Assembly (NCBI GenBank): GCA_938041325.1
Contig: CALIAG010000393.1
Span: forward strand, 1-43,075
Direction: 5' to 3'
DNA length: 43,075 nucleotides
DNA from: an uncultured Saprospiraceae bacterium
GTDB lineage: Bacteria > Bacteroidota > Bacteroidia > Chitinophagales > Saprospiraceae
Shown: positions 26,784-35,726 of the stretch, piece by piece
Position numbering within the stretch: position 1 is the first letter of the stretch
Layout of the letters: the number at the start of each line of letters is the position of its first letter
Program-made: the position numbers and the translations under genes
The notes under the pieces: generated by a model
Told to the model about the DNA's origin: nothing
Database searches by the model: none
The model's input: only the letters and a program-made list of their open reading frames with translations

Positions 26784-26799
26784 ATTGGAAGCTTCCAAT
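26784..26799. repeat. Perfect 16-bp palindrome, candidate operator
   Basis: ATTGGAAGCTTCCAAT is its own reverse complement over all 16 bases. It lies 18 bp upstream of the SAM hydrolase -7 box, at about -33 to -48. It is probably a dimeric regulator site; the regulator is unknown. Confidence 0.55.
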
Positions 26800-27070
26800 G
26801 TCTCCAACAGAAGAATATAATTAAACCTTTGTGAATGCTTATGAATTAAGCAAAATATTTAATTCTAATTTTAATAATTTGTAATGTATTTACTTTCTTA
26901 CTCAAAACGTTAATTTTACATAAGGAATTTTACTATAATGTGAAGGATAGATTTCGCTTTCCCATTGCAGTATTCACTTATTTTCCCTAAATTATTTAAT
27001 ACTAGTCAGAAGAAAGATAAGGACACTATAAATTTATTTTCAAACGCTCCCGATAAAAAACAATCATATA

Positions 27071-28093
27071 TTGAGTGAAATAATCTTAAAAGTAGACGGT
27101 GTTGATCCCGTTGAACTCTACGGAGAAAAAAATATCAAATTAAATCTATTTAAAAAGGCTTTTCCAGAACTAACTATTACTTCTCGTGGTCATAATATCA
27201 AATTGGCAGGTGCAAAAAAAGATGCCCAAAAAGCCAAAGGTAAGCTCGAGATGATGGTCAGAATTCTCAAAGAACACAATGAATTGACAGTACAAACTGT
27301 TGAGGATCTCTTGGAAGGAGGCAATCCTTTCCAGAGTAAACTGAGCAGCGGTTCATCTAATCCAACTATTGTACATGGTCGTGGTGGAAGAGCAATCAAA
27401 GCAAAAACACACAACCAGAAGAGATTGGTTGATGCTTCTGAGCAAAATGATATTGTCTTTGCCATAGGGCCAGCTGGAACAGGTAAAACCTATACTGCTG
27501 TTGCATTGGCTGTCCGCGCCTTGAAAAACAGGGTAGTTAAAAAAATTATATTGACGCGTCCGGCTGTTGAAGCCGGAGAAAGCCTCGGTTTTCTTCCTGG
27601 AGATTTAAAAGACAAGGTTGATCCTTATCTCCGACCATTATATGACGCACTCGACGATATGCTCCCAGCTGAAAAACTCAATTTTTTCATGAGCAATAGA
27701 ACCATTGAGGTTGCACCATTGGCCTTTATGCGTGGACGTACTCTGGATAATGCTTTCATAATCCTAGATGAAGCTCAAAATACAACGGGTATGCAATTGA
27801 AGATGTTCTTAACTCGTTTGGGGCCATCTGCAAAATGTATAATCACTGGAGATATCTCACAAATTGATTTGCCTTACAATCAAAAATCAGGTCTTAGAAA
27901 AGGCATGGAATTGCTAAGTGATATTCAAGGTATCAGTACAATTAAGTTGACAGCAGAAGATGTTGTTAGACACCGCTTGGTTAAACAAATTATTCTGGCT
28001 TACGATGCGAGTGATGAAATATTAAGAGCTCAAAGACAAGAAGCACAAAACGCTAGAGAAGAAAAAAGACGCAGAAAAGAAGAGGAGGAATAA
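27071..28093 (+). CDS. PhoH family protein (PhoH/YbeZ-type ATPase)
   Basis: 340 aa P-loop ATPase linked in other bacteria to RNA metabolism and often to YbeY. A KH-like N-terminal region (about 1-75) precedes Walker A GPAGTGKT (133-140), followed by [32 protein letters not shown], Walker [12 protein letters not shown] and GDISQIDLP. The C-terminus is a charged helix rich in Arg and Glu. The start is TTG 27071 with no in-frame ATG before MMVRILKE; this choice keeps the N-terminal domain intact. No ybeY gene is visible next to it. Confidence 0.92.
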   Translation: MSEIILKVDGVDPVELYGEKNIKLNLFKKAFPELTITSRGHNIKLAGAKKDAQKAKGKLEMMVRILKEHNELTVQTVEDLLEGGNPFQSKLSSGSSNPTIVHGRGGRAIKAKTHNQKRLVDASEQNDIVFAIGPAGTGKTYTAVALAVRALKNRVVKKIILTRPAVEAGESLGFLPGDLKDKVDPYLRPLYDALDDMLPAEKLNFFMSNRTIEVAPLAFMRGRTLDNAFIILDEAQNTTGMQLKMFLTRLGPSAKCIITGDISQIDLPYNQKSGLRKGMELLSDIQGISTIKLTAEDVVRHRLVKQIILAYDASDEILRAQRQEAQNAREEKRRRKEEEE

Positions 28094-28244
28094 CCTTCTC
28101 TTTTTTTCCTACCAAATAAAATCATTCCTGTAGAGACGGATAAAAATTAATGAATTTATTTCCGTCAAACTAAGTGCTTGGACACAAATATCATTGTATT
28201 TTGTGGGCCATTGAGCAATTTTATCAGCCTGTAAAATCAGAGGA

Positions 28245-29501
28245 ATGAAAATCTTTCAAGTTTCAAAAGAAAATAAAAATATCGTTGGTCACCTAACTTT
28301 GGATGGCTCCAAAAGCATCAGCAATCGTGCTTTAATCATCCGTGCACTAGCTGGCTCTAATTTTCCTATTCACAACCTGGCCAATGCGAAAGATACACAG
28401 ACTCTTGAAGCCCTTCTTCAACACAAAGGAGATACTTTTGATTGTGGTGCTGCAGGTACGACCTTCAGATTTCTGACCGCTTATCTTTCTCTTCAACAAG
28501 GAACTCAAATCCTTACTGGCTCTGACCGCATGAAGCAACGCCCAATAGGTGTGCTGGTAAATGCACTTCAGGAGCTTGGCGCAAAAATCGAGTATTTGGA
28601 AAAAGAAGGATATCCTCCATTAAAGATACATGCTCCTCAAATCACTAATCAAGATCGCATCAAAATCAGTGCTGGCACCAGTAGCCAATACATTTCTGCC
28701 TTATTGATGATCGCTCCCACTTTGCAAAATGGGCTTACCATAGAATTGGAGGGCAATGTCGTTTCAAGACCGTATATCGAAATGACTTTAGGTCTGATGG
28801 AGTATTTTGGCGTTTCACATGAATGGGAAGCAAACGAAATTAAAATCACAAAGCAAACATATATAGGTAAAGAATTTACGGCAGAAGCAGATTGGTCTGC
28901 AGCTTCTTACTATTACATAATGGCAGCGTTTGCTGATAAGTTGGATTTGCAATTGGACGGTCTTGGCCCAAAAAGTACCCAAGGCGATTCTGTATTGGTC
29001 GAAATGATGGAAAGTTTTGGAATCCAAAGCCGCTTTACGGAAAAGGGAATTCACTTAAGCAAAAGTGACAAAGCTACAGCTCCCGTTTTTGAATGGGATT
29101 TCATCCGCTGCCCGGATATAGCACAGAGCCTAGCCGTTGTATGTGGCGGTACGGGAATTTCAGGTCTTTTTTCTGGTTTGGAAACCTTGCGAATTAAAGA
29201 AACGGATCGCATCGCTGCACTTCAAAATGAATTGGTTAAAATGCAGGTTTTCTTTTCTGCTTTGCCTAAGAAGTTTTCCAAAAATTCTGATAATGAATAT
29301 TTCATGATCGAAGGAAAAGCAGTGATAGATAATCCACAATTCCCGAGTTACGAAGACCATAGAATGGCCATGGCATTTGCACCGATTGGAATGTTAGCTC
29401 CAGTAAAAATTGAGGAACCGAATGTGGTAGAAAAATCTTATCCTAAGTTTTGGGAAGATCTTCAAAAGATTGGTTTTAAAATAGAGGAAGTTCAAGCATA
29501 A
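28245..29501 (+). CDS. aroA: 3-phosphoshikimate 1-carboxyvinyltransferase (EPSP synthase)
   Basis: Sixth step of the shikimate pathway: shikimate-3-phosphate plus PEP to EPSP. 418 aa. Active-site blocks are LDGSKSISNRALIIRAL (Lys23, Arg28), GAAGTTFRFLTAYLS (71-83), TGSDRMKQRPIGVL, RIKETDRIAAL and the C-terminal EDHRMAMAFAP. In the PEP/glyphosate loop the residue equivalent to E. coli Pro101 is Phe76, and Ala98/Met99 are Thr73/Phe74; Gly96 and Thr97 are kept. It ends 21 bp before the convergent pabB stop. Confidence 0.95.
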   Translation: MKIFQVSKENKNIVGHLTLDGSKSISNRALIIRALAGSNFPIHNLANAKDTQTLEALLQHKGDTFDCGAAGTTFRFLTAYLSLQQGTQILTGSDRMKQRPIGVLVNALQELGAKIEYLEKEGYPPLKIHAPQITNQDRIKISAGTSSQYISALLMIAPTLQNGLTIELEGNVVSRPYIEMTLGLMEYFGVSHEWEANEIKITKQTYIGKEFTAEADWSAASYYYIMAAFADKLDLQLDGLGPKSTQGDSVLVEMMESFGIQSRFTEKGIHLSKSDKATAPVFEWDFIRCPDIAQSLAVVCGGTGISGLFSGLETLRIKETDRIAALQNELVKMQVFFSALPKKFSKNSDNEYFMIEGKAVIDNPQFPSYEDHRMAMAFAPIGMLAPVKIEEPNVVEKSYPKFWEDLQKIGFKIEEVQA

Positions 29502-29522
29502 CCAAAAGAAATTTTTCAATAA

Positions 29523-30839
29523 CTATTTCCCGGATAGAACTTCTCGAATCGCTTGCACTTTCAGCTGGCATTCTTCATATTCTTTTTCAGGTTCAGAATC
29601 ATTCACAATCGCTCCGCCGACTTGAAAGGATAAATATTTCTCTTTCTCATTATAGATCATACTTCTGATGACTACATTAAAATCGAAATCATCTTCCGGT
29701 GTGATGTAGCCGACTGCTCCAGAATACAAACCTCTCTTGGTCACCTCATATTTTTCAATCAATTGCATCGCTCGAACCTTTGGAGCGCCGGTCATCGATC
29801 CCATTGGAAATGCATTTTCAATCGACTTGATAAAATGAACATCCGGTTTCAGTTTACCCTTAATTGTTGAAATCATTTGAAAGACTTGTTCAAAAGCATA
29901 GATCCCAAAAAGCTCTTCTACTTCTATCGAACCTGTAACACAAGATCTAGCCAAGTCATTTCGCACCAAATCTACTATCATAACATTTTCAGAACGATCC
30001 TTTTCACTGCCTGCCAAAAGTCGTTTAAAGTGAGCATCTTCTGTACTATTTTTTCCTCTTTGAATCGTGCCTTTTATGGGTTGTGACAATAAGACATCGC
30101 CACTCTTTTTCAGAAATCGTTCCGGACTTGCGCAAATCAAATATCGTCCATTCATCTTATAAAAAGCAGAGTAAGGAGCTTTGCCTTTTTGATTCAATCT
30201 TAAAAACAAATCAACAGGATTCACTTCATAATTTTCTAAATAAAACTCTTGGCAAAAATTCATTTCATAAATATCTCCAAGCTGGATATGTGATTTAATT
30301 TTTTTAATCAAACCTAAGTATTGCTCTTTTGAAATTCTGCTTTGTATTGAATTATTAAGGACTGGACTTTTAATACCTAGTTCCATTTTCTGAATGGCTT
30401 CAAAAACTTGTTCTATATCGGGTGTTTCAGTTGATATTTCAACAGAGGTTTTGCCTATTTTAAGAACGACTTCTGGTTGAAAAAAATGCAGGTCCGGCAA
30501 ACCAATTCCATCGAAGTTTTTAGAACTGAGTTTTTCGGTTTCGTTTTTTAAATCATACGATAGAAAACCAAAAAGCCAGCCTGGGTTTGCAGCTCGAAAA
30601 TCTCTTAATTGACTAAAGCCATTTTGTTCATTTGCACCAACCTTATAAATCAACTCTTCCTTTTTTCCAACTCCAATAAGCGACTCATAGGAGGAATAAT
30701 TATCTTCTGAATAACCATTGTTATCCAAGAAGCAGCACTGGTCAAATTCATTGGCCCACAACAAAGCTTTTTGTCGAAATGAGAAACTATCTGAAATAGA
30801 AAAAGAAATGGAATTTGAAGTGGCCAAAATTGAATTCAT
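29523..30839 (-). CDS. pabB: Aminodeoxychorismate synthase component I
   Basis: Makes 4-amino-4-deoxychorismate from chorismate for p-aminobenzoate and folate synthesis, with ammonia from a PabA glutaminase not seen here. 438 aa. The substrate-defining motif is PIKGT (254-258, Lys256), which marks PabB rather than anthranilate synthase TrpE (PIAGT). Other blocks are SPERFL, SEKDRSENVMIVDLVRNDL, MGSMTGAPKVRAM and YSGAVGYI. The N-terminal region (1-165) is the usual weakly conserved regulatory half. It converges on aroA, the enzyme two steps upstream in the same pathway. Confidence 0.93.
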   Translation of the reverse strand: MNSILATSNSISFSISDSFSFRQKALLWANEFDQCCFLDNNGYSEDNYSSYESLIGVGKKEELIYKVGANEQNGFSQLRDFRAANPGWLFGFLSYDLKNETEKLSSKNFDGIGLPDLHFFQPEVVLKIGKTSVEISTETPDIEQVFEAIQKMELGIKSPVLNNSIQSRISKEQYLGLIKKIKSHIQLGDIYEMNFCQEFYLENYEVNPVDLFLRLNQKGKAPYSAFYKMNGRYLICASPERFLKKSGDVLLSQPIKGTIQRGKNSTEDAHFKRLLAGSEKDRSENVMIVDLVRNDLARSCVTGSIEVEELFGIYAFEQVFQMISTIKGKLKPDVHFIKSIENAFPMGSMTGAPKVRAMQLIEKYEVTKRGLYSGAVGYITPEDDFDFNVVIRSMIYNEKEKYLSFQVGGAIVNDSEPEKEYEECQLKVQAIREVLSGK

Positions 30840-30973
30840 GTCCGCTACACCTTTATTATTGAAATGAAATCAGATTTAAAACCTAAGTTCTTTTCTCTAT
30901 GAACTAAATTATTCAAGGAATAATCCTTTGCAATTTTGACGTAAAATTTTTTAAAAGATACTTAAAAACAAGG

Positions 30974-32368
30974 TCAGGTTTTTATTACTTTAATATCAAC
31001 CCGCTGATTTTTTTTCCTGCCATTTGGTGTTCGGTTGCTAGTGATCGGGCTTGCGCTGCCATAACCTTTATAGCTAAGTCTTTGTGGAGCAATCCCTTTT
31101 CGGACCAGATAATCTCTTACTGATTTTGCTCTTAACTCCGAGAGATAAATACAAAATTCAGAATCACAAAGATTGTTCGTATGCCCACCTACCTCAATGG
31201 CTGTATCAGGATATTTATTAAGATAAGTACTGAGATCATCTAGAATTGGTAAGCTTGATTTAGCCACATTAAATGAATCTGCAGGAAAGACTATATTTTT
31301 CAAAGTTACTATAGACCCTGCTGGTATTTTCTCATCGAAAGCTTCTGGAAGGTTTTCGGTAGGCTTATTCAGTGGTTCTGTTGGAGATGCAGGCGGAATA
31401 TTTACCACAATTCTTTTAGGAACATAAATGAGAATCGATGAATCAAAGTCATTACCCGAACCATTCCGTCCTTCTACTTTTATCACATTTTTACCTTCAT
31501 CCAATACTACATCAGCAGCAATTCGACTCTTTCCTTTGTCAAAGCTAAAAGGCTTGGTTTGACCATTGAAGAAAAGTTTGATACCACTTTTACTTTCAAT
31601 ATTCAAAACCGAAGCTTGTAATTTAAATCTATCAAAATCTATTTCTTCTCCACTGGTCAGTGGCATAATGATCGTAACTTCTGGAGCGGGCATTAAATCT
31701 TCAACCTCAGGTTTATCACAAGGAATGACCGTTATATTTGAAGCATTATCCACTAAGACATTTCCATTATAAGGAAACAAAGCAGGTGTTTTATAATACG
31801 CCTCTATGGTGATAAAATTATAATCTCCATTGGGTTCGAAACGGAAATTAAATTTTTTCCAATCGTAATTTTCAACCAAATCACTTTCTGCTAAAAGTTG
31901 TTTTCTATTGCAATAATCATTGCCTCCATAGATTTTCAGCACGATAGGATCTGAAAAATTGACTCTTTGTACACTTGTTCTACTGTAGCTATTGTATATC
32001 GGAGACCTCGCTAGGTGAATACTGAATTCATAACATTTGCCAGATTGCAATGCACTGGGCAAACGTTGAGCGATGCTTTCCCATGTGTCATTATCTCTGG
32101 TAACCATCCCGATATAGGTATTGCCATCCTGTGATTCTTTGGTTACTTCGAAAAAAGGTTCATTGGAAGGACCGGGATGAATATCCGGAGCAGACTCGCC
32201 CGGTTTACCGCAATCAAACCAACCTGTAGGGGCAATACGGTCATTTGCTCCTATTCTTGGAGAGTCTTCAAAAGAAGGATTCTTTAATTTAATTTCCTTA
32301 GCCTGGCCAAAAGTTGACGCAGGATAACTAAGGATTAAACAGCATAATATTTGAAAAAAATATTTCAT
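30974..32368 (-). CDS. OmpA-family outer-membrane protein with N-terminal jelly-roll-like domain
   Basis: 464 aa exported protein. The signal peptide (residues 1-22, ending FGQA) precedes a beta-rich domain (about 25-220) that opens with LKNPSFED and closes with GNVLVDNAS, in the style of galactose-binding-like domains. An Ig-like stretch (about 230-320) and a Pro/Thr linker lead to the OmpA C-terminal peptidoglycan-binding domain (about 345-464): NIVFPADSFNV, IEVGGHTNN, SELRAKSVRDYLVRKG and NRTPNGRKKNQRVDI. The conserved Arg residues for diaminopimelate contact are present. It is likely anchored to peptidoglycan from the periplasm; no beta-barrel is evident. Confidence 0.83.
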   Translation of the reverse strand: MKYFFQILCCLILSYPASTFGQAKEIKLKNPSFEDSPRIGANDRIAPTGWFDCGKPGESAPDIHPGPSNEPFFEVTKESQDGNTYIGMVTRDNDTWESIAQRLPSALQSGKCYEFSIHLARSPIYNSYSRTSVQRVNFSDPIVLKIYGGNDYCNRKQLLAESDLVENYDWKKFNFRFEPNGDYNFITIEAYYKTPALFPYNGNVLVDNASNITVIPCDKPEVEDLMPAPEVTIIMPLTSGEEIDFDRFKLQASVLNIESKSGIKLFFNGQTKPFSFDKGKSRIAADVVLDEGKNVIKVEGRNGSGNDFDSSILIYVPKRIVVNIPPASPTEPLNKPTENLPEAFDEKIPAGSIVTLKNIVFPADSFNVAKSSLPILDDLSTYLNKYPDTAIEVGGHTNNLCDSEFCIYLSELRAKSVRDYLVRKGIAPQRLSYKGYGSASPITSNRTPNGRKKNQRVDIKVIKT

Positions 32369-32521
32369 TTAAATCGAAAGTCTTGGTCTAATATCTAAGT
32401 TTCACAATCTAAACGCACAAAATGACTAAAATTGTTTGAACTTTACATTGAAAAATATAATAAAATTCTCAAAACTCCGAGGCTTTAAGACTTCATTAAC
32501 TCCTTTTCAATGAAATTCAAA

Positions 32522-32551
32522 TGCTCTTAACCAAATAATTGATCAAGAGCA
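32522..32551 (-). terminator. Hairpin in the 290-bp gap downstream of the acyl-CoA dehydrogenase
   Basis: TGCTCTT (32522-32528) and AAGAGCA (32545-32551) are perfect arms with a 16-base loop. On the minus strand TTTGAATTTC follows. It is a possible terminator for the dehydrogenase. The rest of 32369-32658 shows nothing I can identify. Confidence 0.3.
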
Positions 32552-32658
32552 CCTGCTTATAATATTAAGAAATATCATTGATTTTACGATTCGACTTAGA
32601 CAAAACGGGGCGTTTCAACTGCCGAAAAGCAAAATTCTTCTCTATTTTTTAACTGAAG

Positions 32659-33882
32659 TTATTTAAAAGCATTCAACCCCGTTACATCCATTCCTGTAAT
32701 CAACAAATGAATATCATGTGTTCCTTCATAGGTAAGCACCGTTTCTAAATTCATCATATGCCTCATACAAGGATATTCATTCGTGATTCCCATACCTCCA
32801 TGAATTTGACGTGCTTCACGAGCGATTTCCAAAGCCATATGAACGTTATTCCGTTTAGCCATTGATATTTGAGCTGAACTTGCTTTTCCATCATTTGCTA
32901 AAGTACCTAGTCTCCATGCTAAAAGTTGAGCCTTAGTAATCTCAGTGATCATTTCTGCTAATTTTTTCTGAGTCAACTGAAACTGACCAATCGGTTTTCC
33001 AAATTGCTCTCTTTCTTTCGAATAACGCAAAGCAGAATCGTAGCAATCTAAAGCCGCTCCTATTGCTCCCCAAGCTATTCCGTATCTCGCTTTTGACAAG
33101 CAAGTTAAAGGTCCTTTCAAACCAATAACATTTGGCAATATATTTTCCTTTGGTATTTTTACATTATCAAAAACCAATTCACCGGTAATTGATGCACGAA
33201 GAGACCATTTGCCATGAATTTCAGGAGCCGTAAAACCTTCCATTCCTTTTTCCACAATCATCCCTCTTATCTTTCCATCTTCATCTTTCGCCCATACTAC
33301 AGCAATATCAGCTAATGGAGAATTCGTAATCCACATCTTCGCTCCATTCAAAATATAGTGGTCTCCAGCATCTTTGATATTGGTAACCATTCCACTTGGA
33401 TTAGAACCATGGTCCGGTTCCGTTAATCCAAAACAACCGATGTATTCACCATTGGCCAATTTGGGCAAATATTTCATTTTTTGCTCTTCCGAACCAAACT
33501 TATAAATAGGATACATAACCAAAGATCCTTGAACAGAAGCCATAGAACGAATGCCAGAATCGCCTCTTTCTAATTCTTGCATGATTATCCCATATGCAAT
33601 TTCATCCATTCCTCCGCATCCGTATTTGGCCGGAAGACTAGGACCAAAAGCACCAATCTCTGCTAATCCTTTAAATAAGTGGGTTGGACATTCCGCCCGA
33701 TTCGAGTAATCTTCAATGATTGGACTTACTTCTTTTTTGACCCAGTCTCTTACTGCATCTCTGGCCAACTTGTGATCATCATTAAGAAGATCATCGATAT
33801 TATAATAATCATGACTTTGAAAGCGGTCTTCCTTTGCCCCTTTAGCTGTTGCAGTACCGTTAGTCGAATGTGAATTTTGCAT
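32659..33882 (-). CDS. Acyl-CoA dehydrogenase, glutaryl-CoA dehydrogenase type
   Basis: 407 aa FAD-dependent acyl-CoA dehydrogenase. Blocks include CFGLTEPDHGSNPSGM (FAD/substrate loop), WITNSPLADIAVVWAKDE, KWSLRASITGELVFDNVKIP, SKEREQFGKPIGQFQLTQKKLAEM and RQIHGGMGITNEYP. The catalytic base is the Glu of LTYEGTHDIHLLITG. YEGTHDIH and EPDHGSNPSGM are the pattern of glutaryl-CoA dehydrogenase, which oxidises and decarboxylates glutaryl-CoA to crotonyl-CoA in lysine and tryptophan breakdown. The first 25 residues are a Ser/Thr-rich extension. Transcribed alone. Confidence 0.88.
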   Translation of the reverse strand: MQNSHSTNGTATAKGAKEDRFQSHDYYNIDDLLNDDHKLARDAVRDWVKKEVSPIIEDYSNRAECPTHLFKGLAEIGAFGPSLPAKYGCGGMDEIAYGIIMQELERGDSGIRSMASVQGSLVMYPIYKFGSEEQKMKYLPKLANGEYIGCFGLTEPDHGSNPSGMVTNIKDAGDHYILNGAKMWITNSPLADIAVVWAKDEDGKIRGMIVEKGMEGFTAPEIHGKWSLRASITGELVFDNVKIPKENILPNVIGLKGPLTCLSKARYGIAWGAIGAALDCYDSALRYSKEREQFGKPIGQFQLTQKKLAEMITEITKAQLLAWRLGTLANDGKASSAQISMAKRNNVHMALEIAREARQIHGGMGITNEYPCMRHMMNLETVLTYEGTHDIHLLITGMDVTGLNAFK

Positions 33883-34048
33883 GTAATATTAATTTGATTT
33901 CAGAATCAATGTGGCAAATCAAAACTTAAAAAATTTTTTGCCTTACCAACTTATACGATGCTGTTTGTATTTGGTTAAGAAAACACGGATAAATTTATTG
34001 AGTAATTCGTACTTAAAATTACAAATTTCAGCTAATAGATTCCATGTT

Positions 34049-34056
34049 CAAATGTA
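34049..34056 (-). promoter_or_regulatory. Candidate -7 promoter box for the acyl-CoA dehydrogenase
   Basis: The minus strand reads TACATTTG, a perfect TAnnTTTG, giving a leader of about 160 bases to ATG 33882. No -33 partner is seen, so it is tentative. Confidence 0.35.
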
Positions 34057-34248
34057 TTAGCAGTGTAAAAAGTGAAATTTTGACATTTATCTTCGATATA
34101 ATAAAATAGAATAAATGATCTTTTGTTCAAATTGACCCTTATCCAGAATTGAAACAAGTGTAATATTTGAGATTGGAAGAAATTAATCTGACAAAGTATT
34201 TTAACCCTTTTTCAAAAATATAGCGAATGTTCTATAAATTCGAGTTCT

Positions 34249-34264
34249 GAAAATCGTGATTTTC
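34249..34264 (+). promoter_or_regulatory. Inverted repeat upstream of folB
   Basis: GAAAATC and GATTTTC are perfect 7-bp arms around GT, ending 28 bases before ATG 34293. It is a possible operator or leader hairpin. Confidence 0.35.
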
Positions 34265-34292
34265 ATTTAATGTTTGAAAAACAAACCAATCA

Positions 34293-34805
34293 ATGGGACT
34301 TATAGCTGTAGAAGGCATGCATTTTCATGGACACCACGGTGTTTATGAAGAAGAACAAATTACAGGCAAAGACTATGTAATTGATGTCTATATTGAATAT
34401 TCATTTGGAAGGGCTGCACAAGAAGACAACCTTTTCAAAACCATCAACTATGAAACCATATTCTTGATTTGTCAGGCAGAAATGAAAAAACCTGTTCAAC
34501 TCTTGGAAACCTTGTCTGAAAGAATAATTGATGGATTAAAAGCTCAATTCAACCAAATACAGGATGTTAATGTAAGAGTAAGAAAGCAAAACCCTTTTCC
34601 TTCTGCTGAGGTGGACTCCGCTTATATTGAGAACGGTGCTAATTTCACTTCTAAATGTGGTCGTTGTGGGAAAGGAATGGTTTGTTATAATGATGAGAAT
34701 TGTTGGTGTGTAGGGAAGCAGATCCATGAAAAAACACAAGAACTTTTAAAAACTCAATACAGAGGTTGCCTTTGCAATAACTGCCTTACTCAATATGAAG
34801 GTTAA
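34293..34805 (+). CDS. folB: Dihydroneopterin aldolase fused to a Cys-rich CWC-type domain
   Basis: 170 aa. Residues 1-118 are dihydroneopterin aldolase, which splits 7,8-dihydroneopterin to 6-hydroxymethyl-dihydropterin and glycolaldehyde in folate synthesis. The expected residues are there: Glu21 (HGHHGVYEEE), Tyr53 (INYETIF), Glu72 (LLETLSERI) and Lys98 (VRKQNPF). Residues 119-170 are an added module with eight Cys at 122, 125, 131, 137, 139, 159, 161 and 164, including CGRCGKG, the CWC at 137-139 and RGCLCNNCL. That spacing fits the cysteine-rich CWC family, otherwise usually a small separate protein, and suggests metal binding. Ordinary FolB is about 120 aa. No stop or frameshift separates the two parts. 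Confidence 0.9.
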   Translation: MGLIAVEGMHFHGHHGVYEEEQITGKDYVIDVYIEYSFGRAAQEDNLFKTINYETIFLICQAEMKKPVQLLETLSERIIDGLKAQFNQIQDVNVRVRKQNPFPSAEVDSAYIENGANFTSKCGRCGKGMVCYNDENCWCVGKQIHEKTQELLKTQYRGCLCNNCLTQYEG

Positions 34806-34938
34806 AATTTTATATTTTCTATAACATCCCCTTGGTCTATTTCTTGCGTTACTAATTATGGATAGTTAGTCCAAACAGAAAGGTTTCTCAAGAAAAAGAA
34901 TTCCCTGAGAATCTATTTCATTCACAAATACCTATAAA

Positions 34939-35649
34939 ATGATTAAAAAAATATTATTCGTTCTGTGCATTTTACAAGTTACGGCTTGTGCGGAATTACA
35001 GAACATAGCAGGAACAGTGCTTTCTGATACTCCATTGAGCAATACAGAAATCGCTGGAGGATTAAAGCAAGCTTTGAATATTGGAATTACGGAAGGTGCG
35101 GCTAAGTTATCCGCAACTGATGGTTACTTTAAAAGTGCCTACAAGATTTTATTGCCAGCAGATGTTCAAAAAGTTACTAGTAAATTAAGTGGTGTCCCAG
35201 GTTTTAATAACCTTGAAAATGAGTTATTGAAATTGGTCAACCGAGGTGCAGAAGATGCTGCAAAAAAGGCGGCTCCAATTTTCAAAGATGCTATTACCAC
35301 TATGTCTTTTGATGATGCAATGAATATTTTGATGGGATCAGATAATTCTGCAACTCAATATTTAAACACAAAAACTTCCAACCCATTATACTCTGCATTC
35401 AAACCAGAGATTAAAGGATCATTGGACAGAGTAAATGCCACACAAATGTGGAATAAAGCAATTACGACTTATAATAAAATTCCTTTTGTAAATAAATTGA
35501 ATCCAGACTTGGACGATTATGTTACCAAGCAAGCTTTGAAAGGTTTGTTTTCAATGGTAGAAAAAAAGGAAAAAGGAATTCGTAATGATGTTGGACAAAG
35601 AACCACTGACTTGTTGAAAAAAGTATTTGCTAAGCAAGATAACAAATAA
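34939..35649 (+). CDS. DUF4197 lipoprotein
   Basis: 236 aa. The signal peptide MIKKILFVLCILQVTAC ends in a lipobox with Cys17, so it is lipid-anchored. The mature part is mostly helical and matches the DUF4197 pattern: LSNTEIAGGLKQALNIGITEGA, GYFKSAYKILLPADVQ, LENELLKLVNRGAEDAAKKAAPIF, ATQYLNTKTSNPLY and LDDYVTKQALKGLF. Function unknown in the family. It follows folB by 133 bp and has a strong terminator behind it. Confidence 0.88.
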   Translation: MIKKILFVLCILQVTACAELQNIAGTVLSDTPLSNTEIAGGLKQALNIGITEGAAKLSATDGYFKSAYKILLPADVQKVTSKLSGVPGFNNLENELLKLVNRGAEDAAKKAAPIFKDAITTMSFDDAMNILMGSDNSATQYLNTKTSNPLYSAFKPEIKGSLDRVNATQMWNKAITTYNKIPFVNKLNPDLDDYVTKQALKGLFSMVEKKEKGIRNDVGQRTTDLLKKVFAKQDNK

Positions 35650-35686
35650 GCATTTTACATTGCTTTAAGTCAAACTTAAACGTTTG

Positions 35687-35726
35687 AACGCGTCCTTGGT
35701 ATTACTATCAAGGACGTTTTTATTTT
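35687..35726 (+). terminator. Intrinsic terminator after the DUF4197 gene
   Basis: CGTCCTTG (35691-35698) and CAAGGACG (35709-35716) form a perfect 8-bp stem with a 10-base loop, followed by TTTTTATTTT. It sits between convergent genes and best fits the plus direction. Confidence 0.85.

Larger units (their letters stand above)
26726..27070. other. 345-bp divergent regulatory region between the SAM hydrolase operon and phoH
   Basis: It holds the minus promoter at 26758-26765 and the palindrome at 26784-26799. The phoH side (26800-27070) is very AT-rich with no perfect TAnnTTTG box and no reading frame. Confidence 0.5.
33883..34292. other. 410-bp divergent region between the acyl-CoA dehydrogenase and folB
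   Basis: No coding frame. It contains a short palindrome near the dehydrogenase start (TTGATT at 33894-33899, AATCAA at 33904-33909), a minus -7 box at 34049-34056, and two small inverted repeats just before folB: GAAAATCGTGATTTTC (34249-34264) and GTTTG/CAAAC (34272-34286). Confidence 0.5.
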
